A stretch of 64,000 nucleotides of DNA from Panaeolus papilionaceus (GCA_015501605.1 JADNRZ010000011.1:1736001-1800000), one strand, 5' to 3'; counted from the stretch's first letter, positions 47,701 to 58,650 are shown. Made by a program: numbers and translations. Notes: generated by a model not told the origin, from the sequence alone.

Positions 47701-48536
47701 TGATTTGTTTCTGTGTTGCATAGTCGCAACCACCAATGGCGAATTGGTACAGTGGTGTGCTGAAGTAAGCGTCCTTCTTCGTTTTTCCTCGTATCCGACT
47801 CACGTTTCTGTGTAGCACTGGTAAACGTCGCTACGGACACCCGGCGCTTAATGGCGTTTTGCCCGAGCCTTGGCTGCCGTTGAAGAAAGGGCAGTCGCTT
47901 GTCAACCACCGGTCGAACGGTCGCGCGGCGAATGGTGATGGTGATGCAGTCGTATTGACGCTGCGGAAACGATATAGCGTGGCAGGTCTAAAGAGGAGGG
48001 GGCTGTCGCAGGAGGGAAGACCAGCATCGGTTGCGGGTAGTCCGGGGCCGACGACCAGTTTGACGGGCGCGAACGAGTTTGGTGGTTACGGTTCAACAGG
48101 TGCGACGGCTGGCCCTATTCCGACAGGGTCGAACACAAGTCTCGATACCAGTAATCCGTGGATGGACGCTACACCGCCCGCTTCGAGGTCTGTGCTGAGG
48201 CAGCAAGCTTCAGGGTCAAGTGGGAGGACATTAGCTCATCGGCTGAGCTATGATCATGCTTCAGGTGTGATTATGCTTCCTGATGATGGTGGGTGGTTAG
48301 AGGAGGATGAAGAAGATAGTGATGAGTTACCGGGAAATGGAGGTTTGGATGCAAGTGTCATGAGTGTTGCATCAGAAGGCGCAAGTAGTGTTGCTGATAC
48401 CAGTACTCCTGGATCTGAAATCGTCAGTGGGAATGCAACACCTGTTGGAGGGGCAAGGGTATCAAGATATGGAACATACTTCCACCATCCTGAAAGAAGG
48501 CGGCAGGTTATTCCTGGTGCCTTTCCAGGGAGGTAA
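44741..48536 (+). CDS. CSC1/OSCA-like calcium-permeable channel (DUF221, RSN1_7TM)
   Basis: A membrane channel related to yeast Csc1 and plant OSCA osmosensors. Twelve exons (44741-44822, 44879-45013, 45070-45182, 45236-45322, 45373-46131, 46181-46584, 46633-46773, 46831-47177, 47228-47534, 47590-47665, 47724-47764, 47816-48536) close in phase to 1070 residues. N-terminal membrane segments (LTISLVIGINSFFLFSYC, FYLFSGCSMFAITILM) are followed by a cytosolic domain containing ARTVLVTDLPQHLR and AAFVTFEKMSSA. APEPRDIVWANM opens the seven-helix channel core (FFFWFFPITALAGLLS, HFFLSYVILQGLGIMPL, AILMFVITMLYS). The C-terminus is a long, low-complexity, serine/acidic cytosolic tail of about 240 residues. 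The start lies only 20 bp after the right TSD of the transposon at 40920-44712. Confidence 0.93.
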
Positions 48537-48909
48537 TGATGGAGTAATATGGATTAACATTATGTATCCTTTTGGTACCTTACTTTTTGTTATCTAAAGA
48601 TTGGTTTGGCCTTTAATAAGATATCTACAAAAACACTTAGAAACTTAATCCAAAGTTTGCAAGTCCACTCCAATGATACTCAATCTTGGTCATACATACA
48701 TGGGGGGATGATTTGATGTCTGATTGCACAGAACTTTAGTGATGGCTCTCAAGAGTCCATTGACTGTCCCATTACCAATTTCAAACTCAGACTGGGCATG
48801 AGGCAGAAGGCTTAGTGAGTCAATGACAAAAATTGAATGAAATAGTTTGCTTCACAAACCAGTTCACCCAGTGGTTTAGTCCTTATCAGTAGCACCCATG
48901 TATGTATAT
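48537..48909. other. 3' flank of the CSC1-like gene
   Basis: AT-rich, no open frame of note. It ends where an LTR begins at 48910. Confidence 0.5.
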
Positions 48910-49801
48910 TGTTACAATGTCTTTGCCCTGCTCCCTTTTTCTTCTCATCTTATCTTGACTATCTCATCTTATCATGTGTCCTATCATCTCTCTTTGTACT
49001 TATATCCTGCCTTATCTCTTTTTCTTTTCTATCTACATCACTCTCCATGACTCCACTGTCACTCCTGCTGTTGCCCCACTACTAACTCCTATCTATGACT
49101 CACTTTCTTACTCATCTCTATCACTGGACTCCACTTACAACTCCATCTGACTCACACTCTTCCCATGACTCATTTCTTGACTCCTAAGGGGAAAGTCAAG
49201 GGTATGCCCAACCTGGACAGGTCATGGGTCAGGTTAGGTGCAGGTACAGGTATGGGTTGGCTTCAGTGTACCTGTGAGCTTCAAAAAGAGCCCAAGAGCG
49301 CCCGAAACGGTGCAGAATCAAGCAAGATATGCTCAAAATACGAAAGGCTTCGTATTTCAGCCATATCTTACCCAAAGGTTGTCCATTTTTGACATTCTCA
49401 GGCTTGTTTTGCACGGGATACCTGCAGGTACACAGGTAGGGTATGCCATGGGTACAGGTCTGGGTCAGCAATTTTGTACCTGAGGGTTACCTGTGACATT
49501 CCCTGGACTCCTTCACCCTGTCTGCTGACTCTTATTCTTATGTGCACAGACCACCTGTATTACATATATAAACCCCAGTATTATACCCATGTTCTTTAGC
49601 TAGTCCTTTTACTACAATAGAATGACAACTTCTACTGGACCTTAAACTTGCTTGCTCTCTACTAAGAGAATACCATCAGGTGACTCTCGAAGTGGCACTC
49701 TTAGTATGATACTGAACCCAAACCCTTCTATTCAACCTTGACTTTAACAACAAACAGCTCTACAGCCTTAACCGGAAGTGCCAGACAAGCCAACCATAAC
49801 A
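48910..49801 (+). mobile_element. Ty3/Gypsy-type LTR interrupted by a small hAT-like MITE
   Basis: Starts TGTTACAATG and ends CCATAACA. It shares the pyrimidine-rich U3, a TATATAAACCCC box (near 49564) and the GTTCTTTAGCTAG block with the LTRs at 3030 and 56365. About 320 bp of it (49185-49505) is an inserted MITE. It differs substantially from the LTR at 56365 and the flanking bases do not match, so the two need not belong to one insertion. Confidence 0.78.
49185..49505. mobile_element. hAT-like MITE, copy 1
   Basis: Ends AAGGGGAAAGTCAAGGGTA and CATTCCCTG with GACTCCT on both sides. The body contains GTACAGGTATGGGT words and a central inverted pair around GATATGCTCAAAATACGAA. The same element, inverted, lies at 50202-50483. 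Confidence 0.7.
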
Positions 49802-49894
49802 AAAGAACTAGCTGCCCCAATGCACACTGTCTGTAGTTTACATGACAGTACCCCTTGAACAAAACAGCAACCCAGAACATCAGCAATGTCTGGG

Positions 49895-51440
49895 TTGGCT
49901 CTGGAGTGCTCTGTAGTGCTCTGTAGCACTGTAGTGCTGTAGCAAAGGGTACCCCTTATGGAGTTTCCCCATTAGGGTCTGTAGTGCTCTGTAGCGCCCC
50001 CTTGTTGCTACATGATGCTACAGACTGCTACAGGTGCTACAGAGCACTACAGACTGCTACATAGGTAGACCACTACATATACGAATTGCCCTTCCAAATA
50101 GCACATATAACGCATCAAATCACTCATAAGATTGTAAAACAAAAATTAATATATCATTTAAAGCCTAACTAATACACAAGTAATACTGCATATAATACAG
50201 ATAGGGAATGTCCTGGACCTGTGGCATACCCTACCTGTGTACCTGCGGGTTTTCCATGCAAAACAAGTCCAAGAATGTTGAAAACAGACAATTTTTGGGC
50301 AAGATATGCTCAAAATGCGAAGCCTTTCGTATTTTGAGCATATCTAGCCCAATTCTGGGCCGTTTTGGGCGCTCTTGGGCCTGTTTTGAAGCTCACAGGT
50401 ACACCAAGGCTGACCCACACCTGTACCTGCGCCCAACCCAACCCATAACCTGTCCAAGTCACCTGTACCCTTGACTTTCCCTAAATACAGAGATAACCAA
50501 GAGAATAGCAAGAATGGCAATAAGCGATAATAAAGGTCAAGAATTTATGCTCTAAATAAATATATTAATGAGGTACAGTATAACAATAAATAAAATAGAA
50601 CTCACCAAGGGTTATATATGACATGTAGAGGAAGGTCATGATGACGAAGAACTAGAAAAGACATCAAAGCAGAGCATGAGAAAGTCTGGAAGTTGTACCC
50701 ATAACATTCACATACCTATGAAAACCCATCTCCTATGCTCAAACAGACATAATAAAGCACCTATAATAATAGAAGTAATAGAAGAATGTCGTAAATAGAA
50801 AAAGAAAGAAAGAAAATAAAGGAATCTCACCAAAATATGTTGAAGTGCAGGTAAAATCCACTGCTGAAGCAGTGATAACATCCTATAATATAGTAGTCAG
50901 CCACTTGGTTCCATAATAATAAACACTTACCAGGTCTCTTAAATATATATATATAGAACCATGAAAGCACCTGTGGGATGGGGAAATATGGTAGATGTGG
51001 ACGAAGATGATAGTTGAGGAAAGAAGAGAGTGCGATCAAAATTGCTTATTTTGGAATCATTTTGGTTTGTGTTTTGATTAATCAGCATTTTCCCATCTCA
51101 TATGTTTCACCAAAGCGGACAATGGACTTCAAAAAAAAATGACAAGTCCAACTTATTGGTCTTGAAATTCACTACTATTCTGTTATATACAATTATTTGT
51201 AGTCTAGCACCTAGTTGACATTGGTTTTTAATAATATAAGTAATTTCTGGCATGACTTTAAGAGAGGGCACTCCCTATAGCTACATAATTACCATACCAT
51301 GGTAGGTAGCATTACACAGAGGGGGAGGTAATGCATGTAGTGCTACAGAGCACTAACTTGCTAGTCGTTGCTACCACTGCCATGATGGACGCTACAGCTG
51401 CTACTGTTGCCATGATGCATGCTACAGCCATCAGTGGCTA
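49895..51440. repeat. Non-autonomous element with GTAGTGCTCTGTAGC words
   Basis: The left end (49895-50080) and right end (51325-51440) carry many CTACAGAGCACTACAG-type words in both orientations. The AT-rich centre codes nothing recognisable and has a second hAT-like MITE inside (50202-50483). Exact borders and TSD could not be fixed. Confidence 0.5.
50202..50483. mobile_element. hAT-like MITE, copy 2, with perfect 8-bp TSD
   Basis: Begins TAGGGAATGTC and ends GACTTTCCCTA, flanked by the direct repeat AATACAGA (50194-50201 and 50484-50491). An 8-bp duplication and TAGGG ends suit the hAT superfamily. It is about 280 bp, non-coding, and inverted relative to the copy at 49185-49505. Confidence 0.82.
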
Positions 51441-51468
51441 TGCTACAACCCAAAATCGGAAATTGCTG

Positions 51469-52026
51469 ATGAAGAAGAAGACCAGTACCAGATCTCAATC
51501 AGGAACCTCCTCCAGCTTAGCTACTTCCCCTGTGTCAACTAGCAGCAGAGGACAATGTTTCCCACTCAGAAGCAAAGATTCAGGAAAGAAGAAACCCTGG
51601 GGAAAATTAGAAATGTCCAAGAAAGAACAACAAAAGAGCAACAACCCTCTCTCTGATCCAGACCCAGAAACTGAACAAGAATCCCAGGCCAATGAACAAG
51701 AAGAAATTGAGACACCAGTAACTGCCAACAAACCAGAAGAAACCCCAGACACACCAGAACCCAGCAAACCAGAAGAAATCCCAGACACACCAGAAGAACC
51801 CACAAGAAACTCTGAACAACCTTTTGAAATCTCCCTTGCCCTCAGTCAACCAATCAAACCATATGATCCCAGAGAACTGGACTATACAATCACCAGAACC
51901 CCAGTATTCAGTACTGAAATCCCTTCATTTTCCACCAGCATGCCAACTGCAACCATCACCAAACCACCAGTAACCTTCTCAGCATCATCTTCAAACCCAG
52001 AGGGAACTGTCTTTGACTGTTCCTAG
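51469..52026 (+). pseudogene. Possible gag-like ORF of an LTR retrotransposon
   Basis: From MKKKTSTRSQSG the frame codes a basic, serine-rich start, then a long Glu/Pro/Thr-rich stretch (PEETPDTPEPSKPEE) and ends FDCS. This composition is typical of the N-terminal part of basidiomycete gypsy Gag proteins, but no capsid or zinc-knuckle motif is present. Open sequence upstream to 51331 derives from the repeat element and is probably not part of it. Confidence 0.4.
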
Positions 52027-52698
52027 GGAAATGCAAGGGTTGTCAAAACCCACAGGGTTACAGGTTGGGTTGGCCAAGGGTATGGGTATGGGTTAAATGT
52101 TCTCAACCTGTGACCCATACATACCCTTCATGGAAAACAGCCTTAAAATAATTATATAAATATTACATAATTTTTTAAAACTATACAGAACAAAAGCCAC
52201 AATAACATGGCCAACGAGACCTAGGAGGTACCAAAAATAAATGAACAAAAATAATCCCAGGAGTTCTATCATTGCTTCAATTCATCCATGACATCAGACA
52301 CTGAGAAATCAGGCCCTGCGACTTGTAAGAAGAAGCTTGGCCCAGCTGCCCAGCAGGCCATCAAGGACATGCTTCCAAAAAGGTCAAAGAAGAAAAAGTG
52401 GTCCCTGATGGTGACAGCAACACACAATCTGTGAGAACTTTTGTCAAGTTAATGATGAACATGGAACTTATGTTAATATTACTTAGAAGAATTCAGATGT
52501 GTCTCTCTCCTCCATAAAGAAGATTAAAAAAGCTGTGAAAGCCATCATGAAGACAATTAAGTCAGTTATTCCTAAGAAGCACCAAAAAAAGGTCATTCAG
52601 TCATCTGATGATGAAAGCTTGGTGGAGGTTGTAAGTGCATGACATACCATGATGATTGAGTTTGGCTTACACCCTAGATAGACATTGGCTTCAGTGAG
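52027..52698. other. Repeat-derived region with a small lysine-rich frame
   Basis: 52027-52130 contains GGGTATGGGTATGGGT words like the hAT-like MITEs. A plus-strand open piece from 52290 (MTSDTEKSGPATCKKK) and another near 52500-52630 (SIKKIKKAVKAIMKTIK, IQSSDDESLVEV) could be two exons of a small lysine-rich protein, but the joining frame is not clean. No family was recognised. Confidence 0.3.
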
Positions 52699-53487
52699 GA
52701 CTTTACTCTAGCCCAAATGTTTCAGCTGAGCCTCAGCTTATCAGGTCAATTAATTCTATTACTAAAACTAGTAGAGAGTGGTTTTTTTTGGCGTAAAATG
52801 AGGCTCAGCTGAGGCTCACCTGATACTCAACTGAGCCTCAGCTGAGCCTTGGTTGAGTTCTCTGCCAAAATTAACTGAGCCTCAGTGAGGTAAACTGAAA
52901 CTAGCAACTGAGGGCTCAGCTAAGCCTCAGCTGAATCTCAGCTTATTAGTTTTAGTTTTAATAGTCATGTAACTTGTATTGATTACTTACCACCTGAGGT
53001 TCAGCTGAGCTGGTTACAGTACTTTGCACTGGCCCAGGTGATTCTCAGTTGCCTGTCAATGTGTAGTGTGAGAATACATGACAATCTCATATCACACATT
53101 GCACTATTCTATTTTATCATGTGTGAAACCTTTAGGATCCTTTTTATATGTTTGTGACAATGATTGTGACAGTCTACACATATTGTCATATGTCACATAA
53201 ATGTGAAACTGTATAACATAGGTGTGACACTAGTATTTCAAGTGAATTGTTTGTATGTACATAGATATGACCTTTGGTGACAGATGGTACTGAACTATCA
53301 CACTTGCTTTCTACTATCAAACAATACCATCAAGCAACTCTCTTATACCTATCAAAGTTAGAGTTCTATTGATGCTCAGCTGAACCTCAGCTGATAAACA
53401 TATGTTTATTTTCAAAATCTATGGTTATACTGAGGTTCAGCTGAGGCTCAGCTGAAAGGCTTGTGTCAGTGGAAAGTACTGGTAATT
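52699..53487. repeat. Non-autonomous element with CAGCTGAGGCTCAGCTGA words
   Basis: Termini resemble ACTTTGCACTGGCCCA and are inverted at the two ends. They are followed by arrays of the word TCAGCTGAGGCTCAGCTGA in both orientations. The centre (53020-53290) shares the GTGACACTAGTATT and GTGAATTGTTTGTATGTA segments with the element at 57671-58650. Non-coding. It interrupts the pol region of an LTR element just 5' of the surviving integrase part. Confidence 0.65.
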
Positions 53488-54430
53488 CTTATCCCTTGCT
53501 CCAAGACAGTTTCTGCTGAAGGCATCACCAAGCTTTTACTTGACAACCTTTACAAGAGGTTTGGACTCCCTGATTCAATAACCTCAGATTGTGACCACAG
53601 ATTTGCTGCCCATGCCTTCAAAGAACTTCTGAAACTTCTCAACATTGAATCCAAACTCTCAACTGCCTACCACCCTCAGACAGATGGCACCACAGAATGC
53701 TTTAAGCAAGAAATTGAAGTCTACCTTTCCATCTACTGCATCATGAATCCTGAATCTTGGCCCGACACACTTCCAACTCTTGAATTCACTCACAATAATC
53801 AACGACACTCAGACTGTGCTCACTCCCCATTCGAACTTATGCTGGGAATGAGCCCCACACAGATTCTGTTGGCCTTTGAACACACAGTCTACCCCTCTGT
53901 CAACAAGAAGCTCGCATCCCTTCTCAAGATTTGACAGGAAGCAATTGCAGCCCACATGTTCACCAGGAATAGAATAATTAACTTCAGCAAGAACCTGTTC
54001 ACCCTGTTCAAAGTTGGAGATCTTGTGTGGCTTGACTCCCGAAACCTGAAACTTGGACACAACAAGATTTCAACAAAACGAGAAGGACCCTTTCCAATTA
54101 CCAAAGTATTGGGACCAGTAATGTATCACCTCAAACTCCTGCAGTATTGGAAAATCCACAATGTCTTCCACACCACCCTTCTCTCTGAATACTCCGAAAC
54201 AACAGAGCATGGACCAAATTTCCCACAACCACCACCAGACATCATTGGTGGAGAAGAAGAATACAAACTTGACCAGATTCACAAGCATTGTGAAAAATCA
54301 GGCAAGAGAGAATACTTCATATTGTGAAAAGGCTTCCCACTGTTCCACAACTCATGGGAACCAGAATCTCACCTTGCTAATGCCCCTGACATTCTTTTAC
54401 CTTATAAAAGACACTTCAAACTTGCCTAGA
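53488..54430 (+). pseudogene. Ty3/Gypsy integrase C-terminal half plus chromodomain
   Basis: Integrase core: IPCSKTVSAEGITK, FGLPDSITSD, STAYHPQTDGTTE (catalytic Glu region), PFELMLG. After this follow GDLVWLDSRNLKLG and the GPFPITKVLG segment of the C-terminal domain. A chromodomain reads EEYKLDQIHKHCEKSG, then NSWEPESHLANAPDILL. Two in-frame TGA codons occur: one where relatives have an Arg (LLKI-TGA-QEA) and one where they have the Trp of the chromodomain (FIL-TGA-KGF). The RT, RNase H and N-terminal integrase regions are absent. A dead pol remnant. Confidence 0.85.
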
Positions 54431-54467
54431 CCCCCAGCTCAATCACAATCCACATTCAACAACCAAT

Positions 54468-56245
54468 ATGACTTCCTCCATCCTCAAATTGTCCCCATCT
54501 TCTTCATCTTCTTCTGCTGCTAAGACTGTCTGCATTCCCTCTCAATCCCCCTCCACCTCCTCCAATGTTTCCTCAGTCCACACTCCTGTTCTACCATATA
54601 CCAAATCCAACAAGGAACTCATTGCCTGCACTAAAGCTCTCATTGCTGAAGGCAAACAACAAGGGCTTTGCTTGGAAGAAGAAGCTGATCAACAAGAAAC
54701 GCCCAACACCATCCAGAATCTTGATGATGTCATCAAAACCATTGTCCTTGCCCACGAAACCACTGTCTCCAACAACAACGACCCAGAACTCACTGACATC
54801 CTTTACCAAGCAAAAGGATGGGAGACCACCCCTGACACTTCTGGATCAGTCCACAACTGCACCTCAATCACCTTCAAGGAATTTGTGGACATCTTCCCTG
54901 AACTTCTCAGTCCCCCTGGAGTACCATAGGGACTCCCTATGGACTTTTTACATATATTACCTAAATTTGATATTTTGATAGGTTTCAGACAAATCCATAT
55001 ACAGAGTCCCTATGGAGTCCCTACAGACTCTGTAGGGACTCCATAGGGACTCCACAGGAACTCCAGGAAAATTGGATAATGCAAATGCAGATGACTCTGA
55101 TGTAGATAATAATTAGTCATTACAATATATGGACAATTGTACTCACACAGTATTTCCCATAATTGCCTTGTATAACTGCTGGAGTCCCAGGGAGTCCCTA
55201 GGGAGTCTGCACAGAGTCTGTAGGGACTCTGTAGGGACTCTGTATTTTTGAATTTGTCTGAAACCTATCAAAACATGAAATTTAGGTAATATATGTAAAA
55301 AGTCCATAGGGAGTCCAGAGAGTCCTTAGGGACTCCCTTGGGACTCAAGTGACTCCAGCACATATATTACAAATTTCTTGTAATACAAGGTAATTTGGCC
55401 TTGTTTTTTTGTTTGTTTGCACTGTCCTTGTATGCTGGTGTTGTAGTTGAGGGTGTCCACAGTTGTGTTAGGTGCCAATGCTGTGTTTTTTTGGCAGGGA
55501 GTCCATACGGTACTCAGGGGGGACTGACAAGTACTCCATCTTCCATACCAAAGAAGACTACAACCTCCTTGACTGGACCCTCCCTTTCTCATCCCACCAT
55601 CTACCACACCTTCTCTTCATGAACAACACCACAGTTGCTATCAAAAGACAAGTCCTCAAGCACATGGTGATTTGCGACAGCCTCCGAAAACAGGCATCAG
55701 ACAACTGGGATGCAGGATGTTCCCAATTTGAAGTGTTCTGTCAACAACACTTTAACAATCCAGACTGCTGCAAGCAACTCATGGAACTTGTGATCAAACA
55801 AAGGAAGAAGTATGCCAACCACAAACCCAATGACACCTACTCTTTCAAACATAACAAAAACTTCCTCTATGACTACTTCTATCCTGTTCCCCAACACCCT
55901 ACCTTCCAAGAGTTCCTCTCCTGCAAACCTGAAAACATCCTTGAAAACCTAGACTATTCTATCAAACCTACTGTCATAGCCTTTCTCAAACTCAGTCAAC
56001 GCCTTTGCTGCAGATGCTCAACTGCCAACCATTTCCAAGAAAACTGTCCCCACTATTCTTGTTGGAATTGTCACAAGAAAGCACCTGGTCATCACCTCAA
56101 TGACTGTCCTGGACCTGCTGTCAAGATCAACAAAGGGAAGAAGAAAGCCACCTCCCATCGCCCACCCTCCAATCCATGGACAAAGACTCAGCCATGGAAG
56201 GACATGAAGACCTCAGGAGGATGGTCTCCCAAAATCCTTGACTAA
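54468..56245 (+). pseudogene. Zinc-knuckle Gag-like ORF located 3' of pol, split by an insertion
   Basis: Part 1 (54468-54929) is a serine-rich start, then helical sequence (LIACTKALIAEGK, DVIKTIVLAHE), ending in FKEFVDIFPELLS. Part 2 (about 55520-56245) is HTKEDYNLLDW, a charged helical region (VLKHMVICDSLRKQ), and two zinc-knuckle-like motifs, CCRCSTANHFQENC and CWNCHKKAPGHHLNDC, then a basic tail. An inverted-repeat element separates the parts. The ORF starts about 40 bp after the stop of the integrase/chromodomain frame and ends 120 bp before an LTR, an unusual place for a Gag-like, nucleic-acid-binding protein. Confidence 0.6.
54913..55530. repeat. Inverted-repeat element with GGGACTCC/GGAGTCCC words
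   Basis: Arms of about 100 bp (54930-55030 and 55220-55345) are inverted copies sharing GGACTTTTTACATATATTACC and GATAGGTTTCAGACAAAT. They are packed with AGTCCCTATGGAGTCCC-like words. Outer edges AGTCCCCCTGGAGTACC (54913) and its near-mirror (to 55530) may be the true termini. It lies within the zinc-knuckle ORF. No TSD could be identified. Confidence 0.65.
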
Positions 56246-56364
56246 CAATCAAGGATACTGGAGAGACAACTTCTTCAACTACAACAACAACATGTGCGAC
56301 AATGCCAAACACAATCTGAACACAGCTTTCTGATTGTGGGCAATCAGGCTTAATAAGGGGGTAA

Positions 56365-56935
56365 TGTTACATTGTCTCTTTTCTCTCCCATCTTTTCGTT
56401 ATCTTATCTGTACTGCTATCTCTCTTCATCTTATCATCATGTACTATCTTCTCTCTTTGTACTTGTATTTCATCTATTCCCTATCTCCAGAGCCCCACAT
56501 TCATCCCCTATCTCTGACTCACACTCCACTTCTATTCCTGCTGTTGCTCCACTTCTTTCTTCTGTCTTTGACTCATTTCTTACTCATCTCTCTCATGTTC
56601 ATGACTCATTCTTATTACAGACTTCACTTCTGACTCATCTATTTCTCACCTTATCTACTTGGCATTTACATGCACAGCCTTGTCAGATAGCTATATAAAC
56701 ACTGTAGTTTATACCCTTGTTCTTTAGCTAGTTCTTTAACTTCAAATAGAACAACAACCTTCTATGACGATCTTACTCTACTTGCTCTCTTCTAAGACAA
56801 TACCAGCATAGCATGTGTATGCAGTGGAAATCTTAGAACAATACTCAAACTCTGACACACAACAACCTTCTTCTGAACTCGACCCAGACAAGCTCAAAGG
56901 CCTTAACTGCAAGCCCCCATCGAGCTATCATAACA
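56365..56935 (+). mobile_element. Ty3/Gypsy-type LTR (3' LTR of the adjacent pol/ORF remnant)
   Basis: TGTTACATTG to ATCATAACA, preceded by a polypurine tract AATAAGGGGGTAA. This position is expected for a 3' LTR downstream of the integrase and zinc-knuckle ORFs. It contains a TATATAAACACTG box near 56691 and GTTCTTTAGCTAG. No TSD matches the LTR at 48910. Confidence 0.8.
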
Positions 56936-57670
56936 TTAGGTGCACTGCAAGGGCAGTTGGACAATATGGAAGGATTATACATAATTATTTAGTTAGTGAC
57001 AACATCATATTTTAAGGAATACATACATAATGAACCCTGAAGGGCAAACCAACGAACTGAGAAGAGCAAATGAACAAATGTAGAAGCCAAGTAAGGGCAG
57101 AAATTGAACTGAAAACCCTGCAAACCAGCACCAAAAAACCATTTGCTGTCTTCTGACCATAATATTTTACAGTTGGACTGTGAATTTCACACTGCAACTG
57201 TGAAATTTCCTCCTCTGGACTGTGAATTGTCAGAGTTAGACCGTGAAATTTCTGCCACCTCCCAACTTTGCTGCCTTTCCACCCTCACCCTGTTTGCAGG
57301 CTCATGTGGGCTGATTCACACACAGACTGTGGTCCATCACACATCTTTAATTTTTTCTTTCACCTGCTGCACACACAACAGAGGTTTTATGCCTTTTCCT
57401 TTTTCCTGTGTTGCTTTCCCTCATTAATTTTCAACCTTGATATTTTTTGTATTTATGCATTAAATTTAAATGAATGTTCAATAAATTGTTCTAAAATAAA
57501 ATGTAATTATCAATTATGAATAGCCTGGGGCTCTTCAAAACCAAGAGCACATTCAAGCATGCCCTCATTGAATGTGCACTGGCAGTGGCTCATCTGGCTT
57601 GTTTGATGCCCATCAAAGTGTCACACTGTGACACCACAGTTTGGACTGTGAACTTTGCAGTGCAAAAGGT
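56936..57670. other. Repeat-rich flank, no gene
   Basis: Contains GTGAATTT/GTGAAATTT words in both orientations near 57165-57260 (ACTGTGAATT type), possibly the edge of another non-autonomous element. No open frame with support. Confidence 0.35.
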
Positions 57671-58650
57671 ACTTCACACTGGCCCAGATGGTTTGATCAA
57701 CTGTTGATCAACTGTCAGTTGACTGTCAATCAACACAAATCAGTGTATTGTGAATATTTGATTTTCTGATTAACATACAAGTCTATTGTATGCTGTGACA
57801 AGAAATGTGACAATCTCCTGTCATACCTTTCTCTAGTCTATGTTACCATGTGTCACACCCTTAGTAATAATATATCTTTTTACTTGAAACTATTGTTCCA
57901 TAGTGTTTGTGACAATAATTGTGACACTCTATACATCTTGTCACATGTCACACTCTGATTCAATATGAAATTGTATAACACTGCTGTGACACTAGTATTA
58001 CAAGTGAATTGTTTGTATGTATATGTGTAGATGTGACCAACTATGATTGTCACATGTCACATAGCCTTCCATGACTGATAGCATCCAGTAGTGACACAGA
58101 CAACTAGCAGTCCATTGTGGCTTAGAACAGTTTTTTTAATTTGTGATATGTCACATCTATATCACAGATCTAGCTAAATTAGTATGTAATATAGTATTAC
58201 AAGTAAAATATGTATGTATATGTATATATGTAAATGTGACCTAATATGACTGTCACATGTCACATAGTTGTCTGTGACAGATAGTGTCTAGCAGTGATAG
58301 AAAAAATTAGCAGTGACATGTATAGATGTCACAGATTTAGCTAAATTAGGAAATACCTACCATGAGAGAAGAAAACATATGTTGACCAACAGTCAATCAA
58401 CAATTGACTGACTGAAAGTCAATCAACAGTTCTGAGACAAAAGTCAGTTGTCAGTTAAATTTTGGCAGAGAAACTAGGAGTGGACCAACTGTCAACCAAA
58501 AGTCGATCAACACTAAGATGACATTCTACCCTGAAAGTCACATTTATGTAAAAATACCAGACCAACACTCAACCAACTTTTGGTCAACTTCTGATCAACC
58601 ATCCAACTGTTGATTGAAAGTCAGTTGAATTACCTGGCCTGTTGCAAAGT
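57671..58650. repeat. Non-autonomous element with TTGATCAACTGTTGATCAAC words
   Basis: Ends resemble ACTTCACACTGGCCCA on the left and its mirror (TGGCCTGTTGCAAAGT) on the right. Subterminal arrays carry GTTGATCAACTG and CAGTTGACTGTCAATCAAC words. The AT-rich centre, with TGTGACA/TGTCACA words, is clearly related to the centre of 52699-53487 and holds an internal repetition (about 57975-58030 and 58190-58270). Non-coding. Confidence 0.65.

Noticed and set aside
51495..51849. Three minus-strand ORFs rich in Trp/Phe/Cys/Leu (79-102 aa)
   Set aside because: Antisense of the Glu/Pro/Thr-rich gag-like frame; composition is an artefact.
48910..56935. One intact LTR retrotransposon bounded by the two LTRs
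   Set aside because: The LTRs differ too much, the outer flanks (TATAT and TTAGG) do not match, and RT and RNase H are absent. Treated as separate or heavily rearranged insertions.
57268..57519. 83-aa plus-strand ORF rich in Phe and Cys
   Set aside because: Low-complexity AT/CT-rich sequence in a repeat flank without domain support.
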